A DNA stretch of 64,000 nt from Roseateles_B sp051857535 (GCF_051857535.1 NZ_JBPZGY010000003.1:124001-188000), one strand, 5' to 3'. Positions 9,151-17,426 are shown, counted from the stretch's first letter. The notes: generated by a model from the sequence alone, not told the origin. Program-made: numbers and translations.

Positions 9151-9177
9151 AAAGCGCGGCACCAGGCCGCGCTTTTT
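9151..9177 (+). terminator. Intrinsic terminator in the thrS leader
   Basis: Stem AAAGCGCGGC / GCCGCGCTTT (10 bp), loop ACCAG, followed by further T residues. It lies 69 nt upstream of the thrS start codon, so it must be read through for thrS to be expressed. A second hairpin (GCATCACC 9111-9118 with GGTGATGC 9134-9141) lies between it and the leader peptide. Confidence 0.85.
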
Positions 9178-9245
9178 CATTTCCGGGCTCCGTTCAAGCT
9201 GCCATGACGCACGAACACCGGAGCCCTTGCGATTCGGAGCACCCC

Positions 9246-11153
9246 ATGATTTCCATCCAACTGCCTGACGGTTCCAAGCGCGAGTTCCCGCAGGCCGTCA
9301 CCGTGGCCGAAGTGGCCGCCTCCATCGGCGCTGGCCTGGCCAAGGCCGCGCTGGCCGGCAAGGTCGACGGCAAGCTGGTTGATACCAGCCACCTGATCGA
9401 GTCCGACGCCCAACTGGCCATCGTCACCGACAAGGACGCCGACGGCCTTGAAATCATCCGCCACTCCACGGCCCACCTGCTGGCCTACGCGGTCAAGGAA
9501 CTCTTCCCCGAGGCCCAGGTCACCATCGGCCCGGTCATCGAGAACGGCTTTTACTACGACTTCAGCTACAAGCGACCCTTCACGCCGGACGACCTGGTCG
9601 CCATCGAGTCCAAGATGGCCGAGCTGGCGAAGAAGGACGAGAAGGTGGTGCGCTCGGTGTTGCCGCGCGACGAGGCCGTGGCCTACTTCAAGGGCCTCGG
9701 CGAGGCCTACAAGGCCGAGATCATCGAGTCCATCCCGCAGGGCGAGGACGTGTCCCTCTACGCGGAGGGCGCCTTCACTGACCTTTGCCGCGGCCCCCAC
9801 GTGCCCTCCACGGGCAAGCTCAAGCACTTCAAGCTGATGAAGGTGGCGGGCGCCTACTGGCGCGGCGATCACCGCAATGAGCAGCTGCAGCGCATCTACG
9901 GCACGGCCTGGGCGTCCAAGGACGATCTGCAGAAGTACCTCACCCTGCTGGAGGAGGCCGAGAAACGCGACCACCGCCGCCTGGGCAAGGACCTGGACCT
10001 CTTCCACATTGACGAGCATGCCCCCGGCGTGGTGTTCTGGCACCCCAAGGGCTGGACGGTCTGGCAGGAGGTGGAGCAGTACATGCGCCGCGTCTACCGC
10101 GAGAACGGCTACCTGGAGGTCAAGGGTCCGCAAATCATCGACAAGACGCTGTGGGAGAAGACCGGCCACTGGGACAAGTACCGAGAGAACATGTTCACGA
10201 CGGAGTCGGAGAAGCGTGACTACGCGCTCAAGCCGATGAACTGCCCCGGTCACATCCTGATCTTCAAGCAGGGCATCAAGAGCTACCGCGACCTGCCGCT
10301 GCGTTTCGGCGAGTTCGGCCAGTGTCACCGCAACGAGCCCACCGGCGGTCTGCACGGCATCATGCGCGTGCGCGGCTTCACACAGGACGACGGCCACATC
10401 TTCTGCACGGAAGACATGATCCAGGCCGAGGTCACGGCATTCACGACCCTGCTGCAGAAGGTCTACAAGGACTTCGGCTTCACCGAGATCCTCTACAAGC
10501 TGTCCACGCGCCCCGAGCAGCGCATCGGCACCGAAGAGAGCTGGGACAAGGCTGAGGCTGCCCTGGCCGAGGGCCTGCGCGCCTCGGGCTGCGAATTCGA
10601 GTACCTGCCGGGCGAGGGCGCCTTCTACGGCCCCAAGATCGAGTACACACTCAAGGACGCGCTGGGCCGCCAGTGGCAGTGCGGCACCATCCAGGTTGAT
10701 CCCAACATGCCGGAGCGCCTTGACGCCGAGTTCGTGGCCGAGGATGGCAGCCGCCAGCGCCCCGTCATGCTGCACCGTGCCATCGTGGGCAGTCTGGAGC
10801 GTTTCATCGGCATCCTGATCGAGCAGCATGCCGGCGCGCTGCCCGTTTGGCTGGCTCCGACCCAGGTCGTGGTGGCCAATATCACGGATGCCCAGGCCGA
10901 TTACGTGGCTGAAATCGTGAAATCGCTGCAAAAACAAGGGCTTAGGGTCGCCGCGGATTTGCGCAACGAAAAGATCACGTATAAAATCCGCGAGCATTCC
11001 TTGCAGAAGGTTCCATACATTCTTGTCGTCGGTGACAAGGAGAAGGCAAATGGAGCCGTTGCGGTGCGCGCCCGTGGCAACCAGGACCTGGGTGTGATGT
11101 CGCTAGCCAGCTTCACTGAGAGGCTGGCGGCGGACATCACCAACAAGGCCTGA
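9246..11153 (+). CDS. thrS: Threonine--tRNA ligase
   Basis: ThrRS of 635 residues (family length about 640), charging tRNA-Thr in the cytosol. The start ATG gives MISIQLPDGS, the usual opening of the TGS domain (1-61), with GGAG 7 nt upstream; longer in-frame starts would overlap the leader terminator. The editing domain has H73-S-T-A-H77 and a conserved HRNEQ segment; the class II core has KPMNCPGH (zinc Cys), the motif 2 sequence GQCHRNEPTGG and the motif 3 region MLHRAIVGSLERFIG, then the anticodon-binding domain. It heads the block with infC-rpmI-rplT-pheST. The last 80 codons are clearly more AT-rich than the rest. Confidence 0.98.
   Translation: MISIQLPDGSKREFPQAVTVAEVAASIGAGLAKAALAGKVDGKLVDTSHLIESDAQLAIVTDKDADGLEIIRHSTAHLLAYAVKELFPEAQVTIGPVIENGFYYDFSYKRPFTPDDLVAIESKMAELAKKDEKVVRSVLPRDEAVAYFKGLGEAYKAEIIESIPQGEDVSLYAEGAFTDLCRGPHVPSTGKLKHFKLMKVAGAYWRGDHRNEQLQRIYGTAWASKDDLQKYLTLLEEAEKRDHRRLGKDLDLFHIDEHAPGVVFWHPKGWTVWQEVEQYMRRVYRENGYLEVKGPQIIDKTLWEKTGHWDKYRENMFTTESEKRDYALKPMNCPGHILIFKQGIKSYRDLPLRFGEFGQCHRNEPTGGLHGIMRVRGFTQDDGHIFCTEDMIQAEVTAFTTLLQKVYKDFGFTEILYKLSTRPEQRIGTEESWDKAEAALAEGLRASGCEFEYLPGEGAFYGPKIEYTLKDALGRQWQCGTIQVDPNMPERLDAEFVAEDGSRQRPVMLHRAIVGSLERFIGILIEQHAGALPVWLAPTQVVVANITDAQADYVAEIVKSLQKQGLRVAADLRNEKITYKIREHSLQKVPYILVVGDKEKANGAVAVRARGNQDLGVMSLASFTERLAADITNKA
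10958..10988 (+). promoter_or_regulatory. Candidate internal promoter for infC inside thrS
   Basis: Within an AT-rich patch of the thrS 3' end, TTTGCG (10958-10963) and TATAAA (10980-10985, part of TATAAAAT) are spaced 16 nt apart. This is the best -10 in the neighbourhood. In E. coli infC is also transcribed from promoters inside thrS, so the position is sensible, but activity is not shown. Confidence 0.35.
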
Positions 11154-11224
11154 GTGGTTGGAGTTGGGCGCGCTTTTGCTTATTGCCGGGCCCCTTGCCT
11201 TGGGCTCATTGAAAGGGTGGCACC

Positions 11225-11770
11225 ATCGCTACTTTTGCTGACCGTCGTGCGATTCCCGAGCGTAAGCATCGGCTGAACCGCGAAATCCTTGCTCCCGAGG
11301 TCCGTCTGAACGGCCCGGAGAACGAACCCATCGGTGTCGTGAGCATCCAGGAAGCCCTGCGCATGGCGGGCGATATGGATGTGGATCTCGTCGAGATCTC
11401 CGCCACTGCCAATCCGCCGGTTTGCCGGCTGATGGACTATGGCAAGTTCAAGTACCTGGAGCAGAAGCGCGCGGCCGAGGCCAAGGCCAAGCAGAAGGTC
11501 ATCGAGGTCAAGGAAGTCAAGTTCCGCCCGGGTACGGACGAAGGCGACTACCAGATCAAGATGCGCAATCTCCGCCGCTTCATCGCCGAGGATGGTGACA
11601 AGGGCAAGGTGACGCTGCGTTACCGTGGTCGCGAAATCACCCACCAGGACATCGGCATGCGCCTGCTTGAGCGTATCCGTGACGAGCTGGCGGATGTGGC
11701 GGTCGTCGAGCACATGCCCAAGTTGGAAGGGCGGCAGATGATCATGGTTTTGGCCCCCAAGAAGCGCTGA
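11225..11770 (+). CDS. infC: Translation initiation factor IF-3 (rare AUC start)
   Basis: IF-3, 181 residues, which binds the 30S subunit and proofreads start codons. The frame needs a non-canonical AUC start: ATC GCT ACT TTT GCT GAC CGT CGT encodes (M)ATFADRR, and an AGGGTGG ribosome site precedes it by 4-5 nt. The first ATG in frame (11363) would cut away the N-terminal domain including LNREILAPEVRL, so it is not the start. In E. coli the AUU start of infC lets IF-3 repress its own translation; the AUC here should act alike. The N domain is followed by the KFKYLEQKR linker and a C domain with KEVKFRPGTDEGDYQIK and the LRYRGREI and APKKR ends. Confidence 0.95.
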   Translation: MATFADRRAIPERKHRLNREILAPEVRLNGPENEPIGVVSIQEALRMAGDMDVDLVEISATANPPVCRLMDYGKFKYLEQKRAAEAKAKQKVIEVKEVKFRPGTDEGDYQIKMRNLRRFIAEDGDKGKVTLRYRGREITHQDIGMRLLERIRDELADVAVVEHMPKLEGRQMIMVLAPKKR

Positions 11771-11781
11771 TGTTTGCCCCC

Positions 11782-11854
11782 GGGCCCGCGAGTACGCGGG
11801 CCCACCCCCCGAGGGGGTGCAATCAAAACCGGGCCTTGGCCCGGTTTTGATTGC
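11782..11854 (+). terminator. Three-hairpin array with a bidirectional terminator between infC and rpmI
   Basis: Three perfect inverted repeats stand in a row directly after infC: GGGCCCGCG-AGTA-CGCGGGCCC (11782-11803), CACCCCC-CGA-GGGGGTG (11803-11819) and a 17-bp arm pair at 11819-11835 / 11838-11854. The last contains CCGGGC-CTTG-GCCCGG flanked by AAAA and TTTTGATT, i.e. a stem followed by a T-run on either strand. It therefore looks like an intrinsic terminator, partial or regulated, since rpmI and rplT lie downstream. Confidence 0.7.
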
Positions 11855-12097
11855 AAGAGGCCGTCCTTGGGGCGGCCCGGCGGACGGCCCGAAAGGCTGC
11901 GCTGTCGAAGGTTTCAGTCGCCCTTTGGGCGACAACGTGGTCGGCTGTATGCCGATGGACGTAGCAAAGGGCCTGCTTGCAGGCCCATGGTTCAGGCCCG
12001 TCGATCTGGTCGTCGGCGGGCTTATTAGTCTCCCTGAGGCTGGCAAGTGTTGCGAGGCCCGCAACCGCCCCAGGGGACGCATTTAAAAGGAGCAGTC
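11855..12097 (+). promoter_or_regulatory. rpmI leader region without a gene
   Basis: About 240 nt precede rpmI with no credible ORF. Perfect hairpins include GGGCCTGC-TT-GCAGGCCC (11969-11986). Ribosomal protein L20 controls rpmI-rplT through leader RNA structures in E. coli (translation) and in Bacillus (attenuation), so an L20-responsive leader is plausible, but I cannot identify the binding motif. No convincing promoter was found; TATTAG at 12023 is a weak -10 candidate. Confidence 0.4.
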
Positions 12098-12301
12098 ATG
12101 CCCAAAATGAAGACCAAGAGCGGCGCCAAGAAGCGTTTCCGCGTCCGTCCGGGTGGTACCGTCAAGCGCGGTCAGGCCTACAAGCGCCACATCCTGACCA
12201 AGAAGACCACGAAGAACAAGCGCCAGCTCCGCGGTGCCGTGAACGTGCATGAAACCAACATGGGTCACATCGCTGCGATGCTGCCCTATGCCGGTCTGTA
12301 A
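12098..12301 (+). CDS. rpmI: 50S ribosomal protein bL35
   Basis: 67 residues, very basic, MPKMKTKSGAKKRF at the start and ending AAMLPYAGL, the family pattern. A strong AAAAGGAGC ribosome site precedes the ATG. Longer upstream frames are not supported because MPKMKTKS is the conserved N terminus. It lies 24 nt ahead of rplT; the pair is co-translated as in other bacteria. Confidence 0.98.
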   Translation: MPKMKTKSGAKKRFRVRPGGTVKRGQAYKRHILTKKTTKNKRQLRGAVNVHETNMGHIAAMLPYAGL

Positions 12302-12325
12302 TCCCGCGATTTAAGGAGATACAAC

Positions 12326-12682
12326 ATGCCTCGCGTCAAACGTGGTGTTACCGCACGTGCTCGTCACAAGAAGGTCCTGGCTCTGGCCAAGGGCTTCCGT
12401 GGTCGTCGTAAGAATGTCTTCCGCATCGCCAAGCAGGCGGTGATGAAGGCAGGCCAGTACGCCTACCGTGACCGCCGTGCCAAGAAGCGCGTGTTCCGCC
12501 AGCTGTGGATTGCCCGTATCAACGCGGCAAGCCGTGGCCTGGGTCTGAGCTACAGCAAGTTCGTGGCTGGCCTGAAGAAGGCCCAGATCGACATCGACCG
12601 CAAGGTCCTGGCTGATCTCGCCGTCAACGATCCGGCTGGTTTTGCCAGCATCTTCGCCAAGGTGAAGGCCGCTCTCGCCTAA
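12326..12682 (+). CDS. rplT: 50S ribosomal protein bL20
   Basis: 118 residues starting MPRVKRGVTARARHKKVL, the conserved bL20 extension that enters 23S rRNA, followed by the globular domain (LWIARINAASRGLGLSYSKFVAGLKKA). AAGGAGA lies upstream. bL20 is an early assembly protein and in other bacteria represses its own operon by binding leader RNA. Confidence 0.98.
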   Translation: MPRVKRGVTARARHKKVLALAKGFRGRRKNVFRIAKQAVMKAGQYAYRDRRAKKRVFRQLWIARINAASRGLGLSYSKFVAGLKKAQIDIDRKVLADLAVNDPAGFASIFAKVKAALA

Positions 12683-12748
12683 ATGTCCCGGTGCGGTGCA
12701 AGCCGCATCAGGGCGGCCCCGGTGTCCAGCCGGGGTGCGCACCCCTTG

Positions 12749-12780
12749 AAGGCCGACACCCTGGTGTTCGGCCTTTTCTT
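12749..12780 (+). terminator. Intrinsic terminator between rplT and pheS
   Basis: Stem AAGGCCGACACC paired with GGTG(T)TCGGCCTT, a single bulged T and a CT apex, followed by TTCTT. Upstream are CCCCGG/CCGGGG and an overlapping GGGGTGCGCACCCC palindrome, which exclude each other. No Phe-rich leader peptide is visible. Confidence 0.8.
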
Positions 12781-12812
12781 ATTGCTTTACTGCTTACGAG
12801 TCCGCCGCTGCG

Positions 12813-13856
12813 ATGAACGATCTCGCCCAATTGCTGCAAAGCGCCCAGGCTGAATTTGCCCAGGCCTCCACCCCTGCCGACCTGGAGAACGCCAAGGCGC
12901 GATTTCTGGGCAAGTCCGGCCAGGTGACCGAGCTGATGAAGGGCCTGGCCGCACTGCCGGTCGAGGAGAAGAAGACCCGCGGTGCCGAGATCAACCAGCT
13001 CAAGCAGGGCATCGAGGCGGCCCTGAATGCCCGCCGCCAGGCCCTGGCCGATGCCGAGCTGGAGAAGCAGCTCAAGGCCGAGGCCCTCGATGTGAGCCTG
13101 CCCGGCCGTCAGCGCGGTACCGGTGGCCTGCACCCCATCACGCGTGCCATGGAGCGCATCGAGGCCATCTTCGGCTCCATGGGCTTCGACGTGGCCGATG
13201 GCCCCGAGATCGAGACGGACTGGTTCAGCTTCTCCTCGCTGAACAACCCCGAGAACCATCCTGCCCGTTCCATGCAGGACACCTTCTACGTGGACATGAA
13301 GGACGAAGGCGGCCGCTGGTTCAACCTGCGCCCCCACACCAGTCCCATGCAGATCCGCTACGCGCAGGCCCACGCCAAGCGCTATGCCGGCCAGGAGGCG
13401 ATGCCCGAGATCCGCGTCATCGCCCCGGGCCGCACCTACCGCGTGGACAGCGACGCCACGCACTCGCCCATGTTCCACCAGGTCGAAGGCCTGTGGGTGG
13501 GTGAGAACATCAGCTTCAAGGACCTGAAGTCGGTCTACCTGAACTTCATCACGGCCTTCTTCGAGACCGACGCCCTGCAGCTGCGCTTCCGCCCCAGCTA
13601 CTTCCCCTTCACCGAGCCCAGCGCCGAGATCGACATCATGTTCGAGACCGGCCCGCTCAAGGGCCGCTGGCTGGAGGTCTCGGGCGCCGGCCAGGTGCAC
13701 CCGCAGGTGATCCGCAATATGGGCCTGGACCCGGAGCGCTACATCGGCTTCGCCTTCGGCTCCGGCATCGACCGTCTGGCCATGCTGCGCTACGGCGTCA
13801 ATGACCTGCGCCTGTTCTTCGAGGGCGACCTGCGCTTCCTGAGCCAGTTCAAGTAA
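12813..13856 (+). CDS. pheS: Phenylalanine--tRNA ligase subunit alpha
   Basis: Alpha subunit of the (alpha-beta)2 PheRS, 347 residues. An N-terminal coiled coil (1-90) that contacts tRNA-Phe precedes the class II catalytic core. Motif 2 is at GRTYRVDSDATHSPMFHQVEG (two parts, GRTYRVD and THSPMFHQ), motif 3 at GFAFGSGIDRLAMLRYG, and the end SQFK is typical. It is followed by pheT after 67 nt, and probably shares its transcript. Confidence 0.98.
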   Translation: MNDLAQLLQSAQAEFAQASTPADLENAKARFLGKSGQVTELMKGLAALPVEEKKTRGAEINQLKQGIEAALNARRQALADAELEKQLKAEALDVSLPGRQRGTGGLHPITRAMERIEAIFGSMGFDVADGPEIETDWFSFSSLNNPENHPARSMQDTFYVDMKDEGGRWFNLRPHTSPMQIRYAQAHAKRYAGQEAMPEIRVIAPGRTYRVDSDATHSPMFHQVEGLWVGENISFKDLKSVYLNFITAFFETDALQLRFRPSYFPFTEPSAEIDIMFETGPLKGRWLEVSGAGQVHPQVIRNMGLDPERYIGFAFGSGIDRLAMLRYGVNDLRLFFEGDLRFLSQFK

Positions 13857-13923
13857 GCCCCGCGGCCCGATCACACGCATCGCGCATCGCAAGAACACCA
13901 CCGAACACGCTGACGAGAATCCC

Positions 13924-16359
13924 ATGCAATTCCCTGAGTCCTGGCTGCGGGCCTTCTGCAATCCGCCCCTGAACACCCAAGAGCTGGCTTCGCTGCTGAC
14001 CATGTCCGGCATGGAAGTCGAGGAGCTGAGCCCGGCCGCGCCGCCCTTCAGCGGCATCGTCGTCGCCGAGATCCTGGAAGCCGAGCAGCACCCTAACGCC
14101 GACAAACTGCGGGTCTGCAAGGTCAATGCCGGTCCGTCCTTCAACAACGGCGAGCCGCTGCAGATCGTCTGCGGCGCGCCCAATGCACGTGCCGGCATCA
14201 AGGTGCCCCTGGCCACCGTGGGCGCCGAGCTGCCACCTGGCGAGGATGGCAAGCCCTTCCTGATCAAGGTGGGCAAGCTGCGCGGCGTCGAGAGTTTCGG
14301 CATGCTGTGCTCGGCCCGTGAGCTCAAGCTCAGCGAGGACCACGGCGGCCTGCTGGAGTTGCCGCTGGATGCGCCCGTCGGCCAGAACATCCGTGAGTTC
14401 CTGAACCTGGACGACACGCTCTTCACGCTGAAGCTCACGCCCAATCTGGGCCACGGCCTCTCTGTGCTGGGCGTGGCCCGCGAGGTGGCCGCGCTGACCG
14501 GCTCGCCGCTGACACTGCCGGCCATCTCGCCCGTGAAGCCGGTGGTCGACCAGACCGTGCCCGTGCGCGTGGAGGCCCCGGACCTCTGCGGCCGCTTCGC
14601 CGGCCGTGTGGTCCGCAATGTCAATCACAAGGCGCAGACGCCTGCCTGGATGGTGCAGCGCCTGGCGCGCTGCGGCCAGCGCTCGGTGTCTGCCCTGGTG
14701 GACATCTCCAACTACGTCATGTTCGAGCTGGGCCGCCCCTCGCACATCTTCGACCTGGACAAGATCGACAGCGAGCTGGTGGTGCGCTGGGCCAAGGCCG
14801 GCGAACAGCTGAAGCTGCTGAACGGCAATACCGTTGAGCTGGACGAGAAGGTGGGCGTGATCGCCGACGCGAGCCAAGTCGAGTCCCTGGCTGGCATCAT
14901 GGGTGGCGACCACACGGCGGTCTCTGACGACACCCGCAACGTCTATATCGAGGCGGCCTTCTGGTGGCCTGAAGCCGTCATGGGCCGCGCCCGCCGCTAC
15001 AACTTCAGCACCGACGCCGGCCACCGCTTCGAGCGCGGCGTGGACCCGGAAAGCATCGCTGAGCACATTGAGCGCATCACCCAGTTGGTGCTGGAGATCT
15101 GCGGCGGCGAAGCCGGTCCGCTGGTGGACCAGCGCGTCAACATGCCCGCGCCCAAGCCCGTGGCCCTGCGCGTGGCACGTGCCGCCAAGGTGATCGGCAT
15201 GCCGGTCACGCAAGACGAATGCGCGGGCGTGTTCCGTCGCCTGGGCCTGCCGTTCGTGGAGGGTGATGGCACGCTGACCGTCACGCCACCGAGCTGGCGC
15301 TTCGACATCAGCCTGGAAGAGGATCTGATCGAGGAAGTCATCCGTGTGCTGGGCTACGGCAAGCTGCCGTCCACGCCGCCGCTGGCGCCGGTGGTGGCCA
15401 AGACCCGCTCGGAATCGCGCCGTGGCGTGCATGCCCTGCGTCATGCAGTGGCTGCCCGCGACTACTTCGAGACCATCAACTTCAGCTTCGTCGAGGAGCG
15501 CTGGGAGCGCGAGCTGGCCGGCGAGGAGAACCCCATCCGCCTGCTGAACCCCATCACCAGCCAGCTCTCGGTGATGCGCACCAGCCTGATGGGCAGCCTG
15601 CTCAATGTGCTGCGGCACAACCTGGCCCGCAAGGCCAGCCGCGTGCGGGTGTTTGAGATCGGCCGGGTCTTCCTGCGCGACGCCTCGGTGCAGACCGGCG
15701 CCTCCAGCGTGGCCGGCATCGCCCAGCCCATGCGCCTGGGCGGCCTGGCCTTTGGCCCGGCAGACCAGCAGCAATGGAGCCAGCGTGACCGCGCTGTCGA
15801 TTTCTTCGACGTCAAGGGTGATCTGGAAGCACTGTTCGCGCCGCGCCCGCTGCGTTTCGTGGCAGCCCCGCATCCGGCACTGCATCCCGGCCGCAGTGCC
15901 CGTGTGGAGCTGGACGGCCAGCCCATCGGCGTGATCGGCGAGCTGCATCCCAAGTGGCGCCAGGCCTACGAATTGCCCCAGGGTGCCGGCGCACCGGTGC
16001 TGTTCGAACTGGAACTGGATGCCGTGCTGGCCCGCACGCTGCCCGTGGGGCAGGGCGTGCCGCGCCAGCAGGCCGTGCTGCGTGACATCGCGGTGATCGT
16101 CTCGGATACCGTCACACACGAATCCTTGATGCAAACCATCGGCACGGCCGGGGATGCCCTGGTACGCTCGGCGCGTCTGTTTGACATCTTCAAGCCGGCC
16201 CAGCCCAGCGGCGAGCTGAAAGAAGGCGAGCGCAGCATGGCGATCCGTCTTGAGTTGCTGGACGAAGAAGCCACGCTGACGGACGAACGCATCGAACAGG
16301 CCGTGGCCACGGTGCTGTCGGCCCTGGGTGAAAAGCTGGGCGCGCGCTTGCGCGCCTGA
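13924..16359 (+). CDS. pheT: Phenylalanine--tRNA ligase subunit beta
   Basis: Beta subunit, 811 residues, close to the usual 795-820. In order: the EMAP/tRNA-binding OB fold (about 40-150, VCKVNAG ... IVCGAPNARAGIKVPLATVGAELP), the B3/B4 editing region, the B5 domain, the inactive class II-like core (GHRFERGVDPE, about 360-370) and the C-terminal FDX-ACB anticodon-binding domain (VLRDIAVIVSDTVTHESL to the end). It pairs with PheS to charge tRNA-Phe and clear mis-made Tyr-tRNA-Phe. ihfA follows after 14 nt, as in E. coli. Confidence 0.98.
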   Translation: MQFPESWLRAFCNPPLNTQELASLLTMSGMEVEELSPAAPPFSGIVVAEILEAEQHPNADKLRVCKVNAGPSFNNGEPLQIVCGAPNARAGIKVPLATVGAELPPGEDGKPFLIKVGKLRGVESFGMLCSARELKLSEDHGGLLELPLDAPVGQNIREFLNLDDTLFTLKLTPNLGHGLSVLGVAREVAALTGSPLTLPAISPVKPVVDQTVPVRVEAPDLCGRFAGRVVRNVNHKAQTPAWMVQRLARCGQRSVSALVDISNYVMFELGRPSHIFDLDKIDSELVVRWAKAGEQLKLLNGNTVELDEKVGVIADASQVESLAGIMGGDHTAVSDDTRNVYIEAAFWWPEAVMGRARRYNFSTDAGHRFERGVDPESIAEHIERITQLVLEICGGEAGPLVDQRVNMPAPKPVALRVARAAKVIGMPVTQDECAGVFRRLGLPFVEGDGTLTVTPPSWRFDISLEEDLIEEVIRVLGYGKLPSTPPLAPVVAKTRSESRRGVHALRHAVAARDYFETINFSFVEERWERELAGEENPIRLLNPITSQLSVMRTSLMGSLLNVLRHNLARKASRVRVFEIGRVFLRDASVQTGASSVAGIAQPMRLGGLAFGPADQQQWSQRDRAVDFFDVKGDLEALFAPRPLRFVAAPHPALHPGRSARVELDGQPIGVIGELHPKWRQAYELPQGAGAPVLFELELDAVLARTLPVGQGVPRQQAVLRDIAVIVSDTVTHESLMQTIGTAGDALVRSARLFDIFKPAQPSGELKEGERSMAIRLELLDEEATLTDERIEQAVATVLSALGEKLGARLRA

Positions 16360-16373
16360 GGAGGAGCTTTCGC

Positions 16374-16742
16374 ATGAGCACGGACGAGATGAAACCAGCC
16401 GGCGGCCCGCTGCTGCTGCCCAGCCTGGAGACGCCCACGCTGACCAAGGCCGAGCTGGCCGAACTGTTGTTCGACAAACTGGGCCTCAACAAGCGCGAGT
16501 CCAAGGACATGGTCGAAGCCTTCTTCGACATCATCCACGACAGCCTGGTGCAAGGGCGTGAGGTGAAGCTCTCGGGCTTCGGCAACTTCAACATCCGTCG
16601 CAAGGCGCCGCGCCCCGGGCGCAACCCCCGCACGGGCGAGTCCATCCCCATCAAGGCACGTAATGTCGTGACCTTCCATGCGAGCCACAAACTCAAGGGG
16701 GTGGTGCAGGGGGATGTTCCCGGCGACGAGGACTTCGAGTAG
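16374..16742 (+). CDS. ihfA: Integration host factor subunit alpha
   Basis: 122 residues, a DNABII DNA-bending protein that dimerises with IhfB. Core: LTKAELAELLFDKLGLNKRESKDMVEAFF, GREVKLSGFGNF, then the beta arm RRKAPRPGRNPRTGE with the conserved proline that intercalates in the DNA. It carries about 23 extra residues before LTKAEL relative to E. coli and an acidic tail. A GAGGAGC ribosome site precedes the ATG, supporting the long start. It sits between pheT and merR, the usual order in proteobacteria. Confidence 0.95.
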   Translation: MSTDEMKPAGGPLLLPSLETPTLTKAELAELLFDKLGLNKRESKDMVEAFFDIIHDSLVQGREVKLSGFGNFNIRRKAPRPGRNPRTGESIPIKARNVVTFHASHKLKGVVQGDVPGDEDFE

Positions 16743-16776
16743 AGTCTGACCTCCCCACCTGAAGCCCTTGATTTCA

Positions 16777-17253
16777 ATGGACAAAGCGCTTCCCGCCATT
16801 CCCGCCAAACGCTACTTCACCATCGGTGAGGTCAGCGAGCTGTGCGGCGTGAAGCCCTATGTGCTGCGCTACTGGGAGCAGGAGTTCACGCAGCTCAAGC
16901 CCATGAAGCGGCGCGGCAACCGGCGCTATTACCAGCACCACGAGGTGCTGCTGATCCGCCGCATCCGCGATCTGCTTTATGACCAGGGCTTCACCATCAG
17001 CGGGGCCCGCAACCAACTGGCCGATGGCTTGGCGCGTCCCGAGACGGCTGCCAGCTTCCATGACGAGGCCGTGGCCGCCGAAGCGCTTGCGCAGGAGCTG
17101 CATGCCATCGAGGCTTCGCACGTGCAGGCCATGGCCATGGCTGCTGACAAGCACGAGTCCGCTCGCCTGAGCGTCAGCGTGGAAAAACTGAGCCTGGAAC
17201 AGGTGCGCGAAGAATTATTGGCAATTCGCTCAACACTACTTGCACAGCTCTAA
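16777..17253 (+). CDS. MerR family transcriptional regulator
   Basis: 158 residues from the ATG at 16777; an in-frame TTG 9 nt upstream is possible. The winged-helix DNA-binding domain is residues 13-80 (YFTIGEVSELCGVKPYVLRYWEQEF, then RGNRRYYQHHEVLLIRRIRDLLYDQGFTI in two parts), followed by a coiled-coil-like segment. There are no metal-binding cysteines in the C-terminal part, so the effector is unknown. Location between ihfA and tRNA-Pro is typical of this conserved but uncharacterised regulator. Confidence 0.9.
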   Translation: MDKALPAIPAKRYFTIGEVSELCGVKPYVLRYWEQEFTQLKPMKRRGNRRYYQHHEVLLIRRIRDLLYDQGFTISGARNQLADGLARPETAASFHDEAVAAEALAQELHAIEASHVQAMAMAADKHESARLSVSVEKLSLEQVREELLAIRSTLLAQL

Positions 17254-17282
17254 AAAATCGTTCTATAATCTTGTTTCTTCGT

Positions 17283-17359
17283 CGGGGTGTAGCGCAGCCT
17301 GGTAGCGCACTTGCATGGGGTGCAAGGGGTCGCGAGTTCGAATCCCGCCACCCCGACCA
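17283..17359 (+). tRNA. tRNA-Pro(GGG)
   Basis: 77 nt ending in encoded CCA. Acceptor stem CGGGGTG/CACCCCG, anticodon stem CTTGC/GCAAG with loop ATGGGGT, giving anticodon GGG, and T arm GGTTCGAATCC-type (GAGTTCGAATC). It follows the merR gene by 29 nt and is closed by an intrinsic terminator. Confidence 0.97.
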
Positions 17360-17371
17360 AAGATAAGCACG

Positions 17372-17401
17372 AGCCCGGTACTGAAAGGTACCGGGCTTTT
17401 T
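17372..17401 (+). terminator. Terminator of tRNA-Pro
   Basis: Perfect stem AGCCCGGTAC / GTACCGGGCT with loop TGAAAG, then TTTT. It lies 12 nt after the CCA end. Confidence 0.92.
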
Positions 17402-17426
17402 GCTGTCTGCACCTCTATTTGCGTCT

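Noticed and set aside
12683..12812. A pheS attenuator like the E. coli pheM system
   Set aside because: Hairpins and a terminator are there, but no short ORF with Phe codons precedes the terminator.
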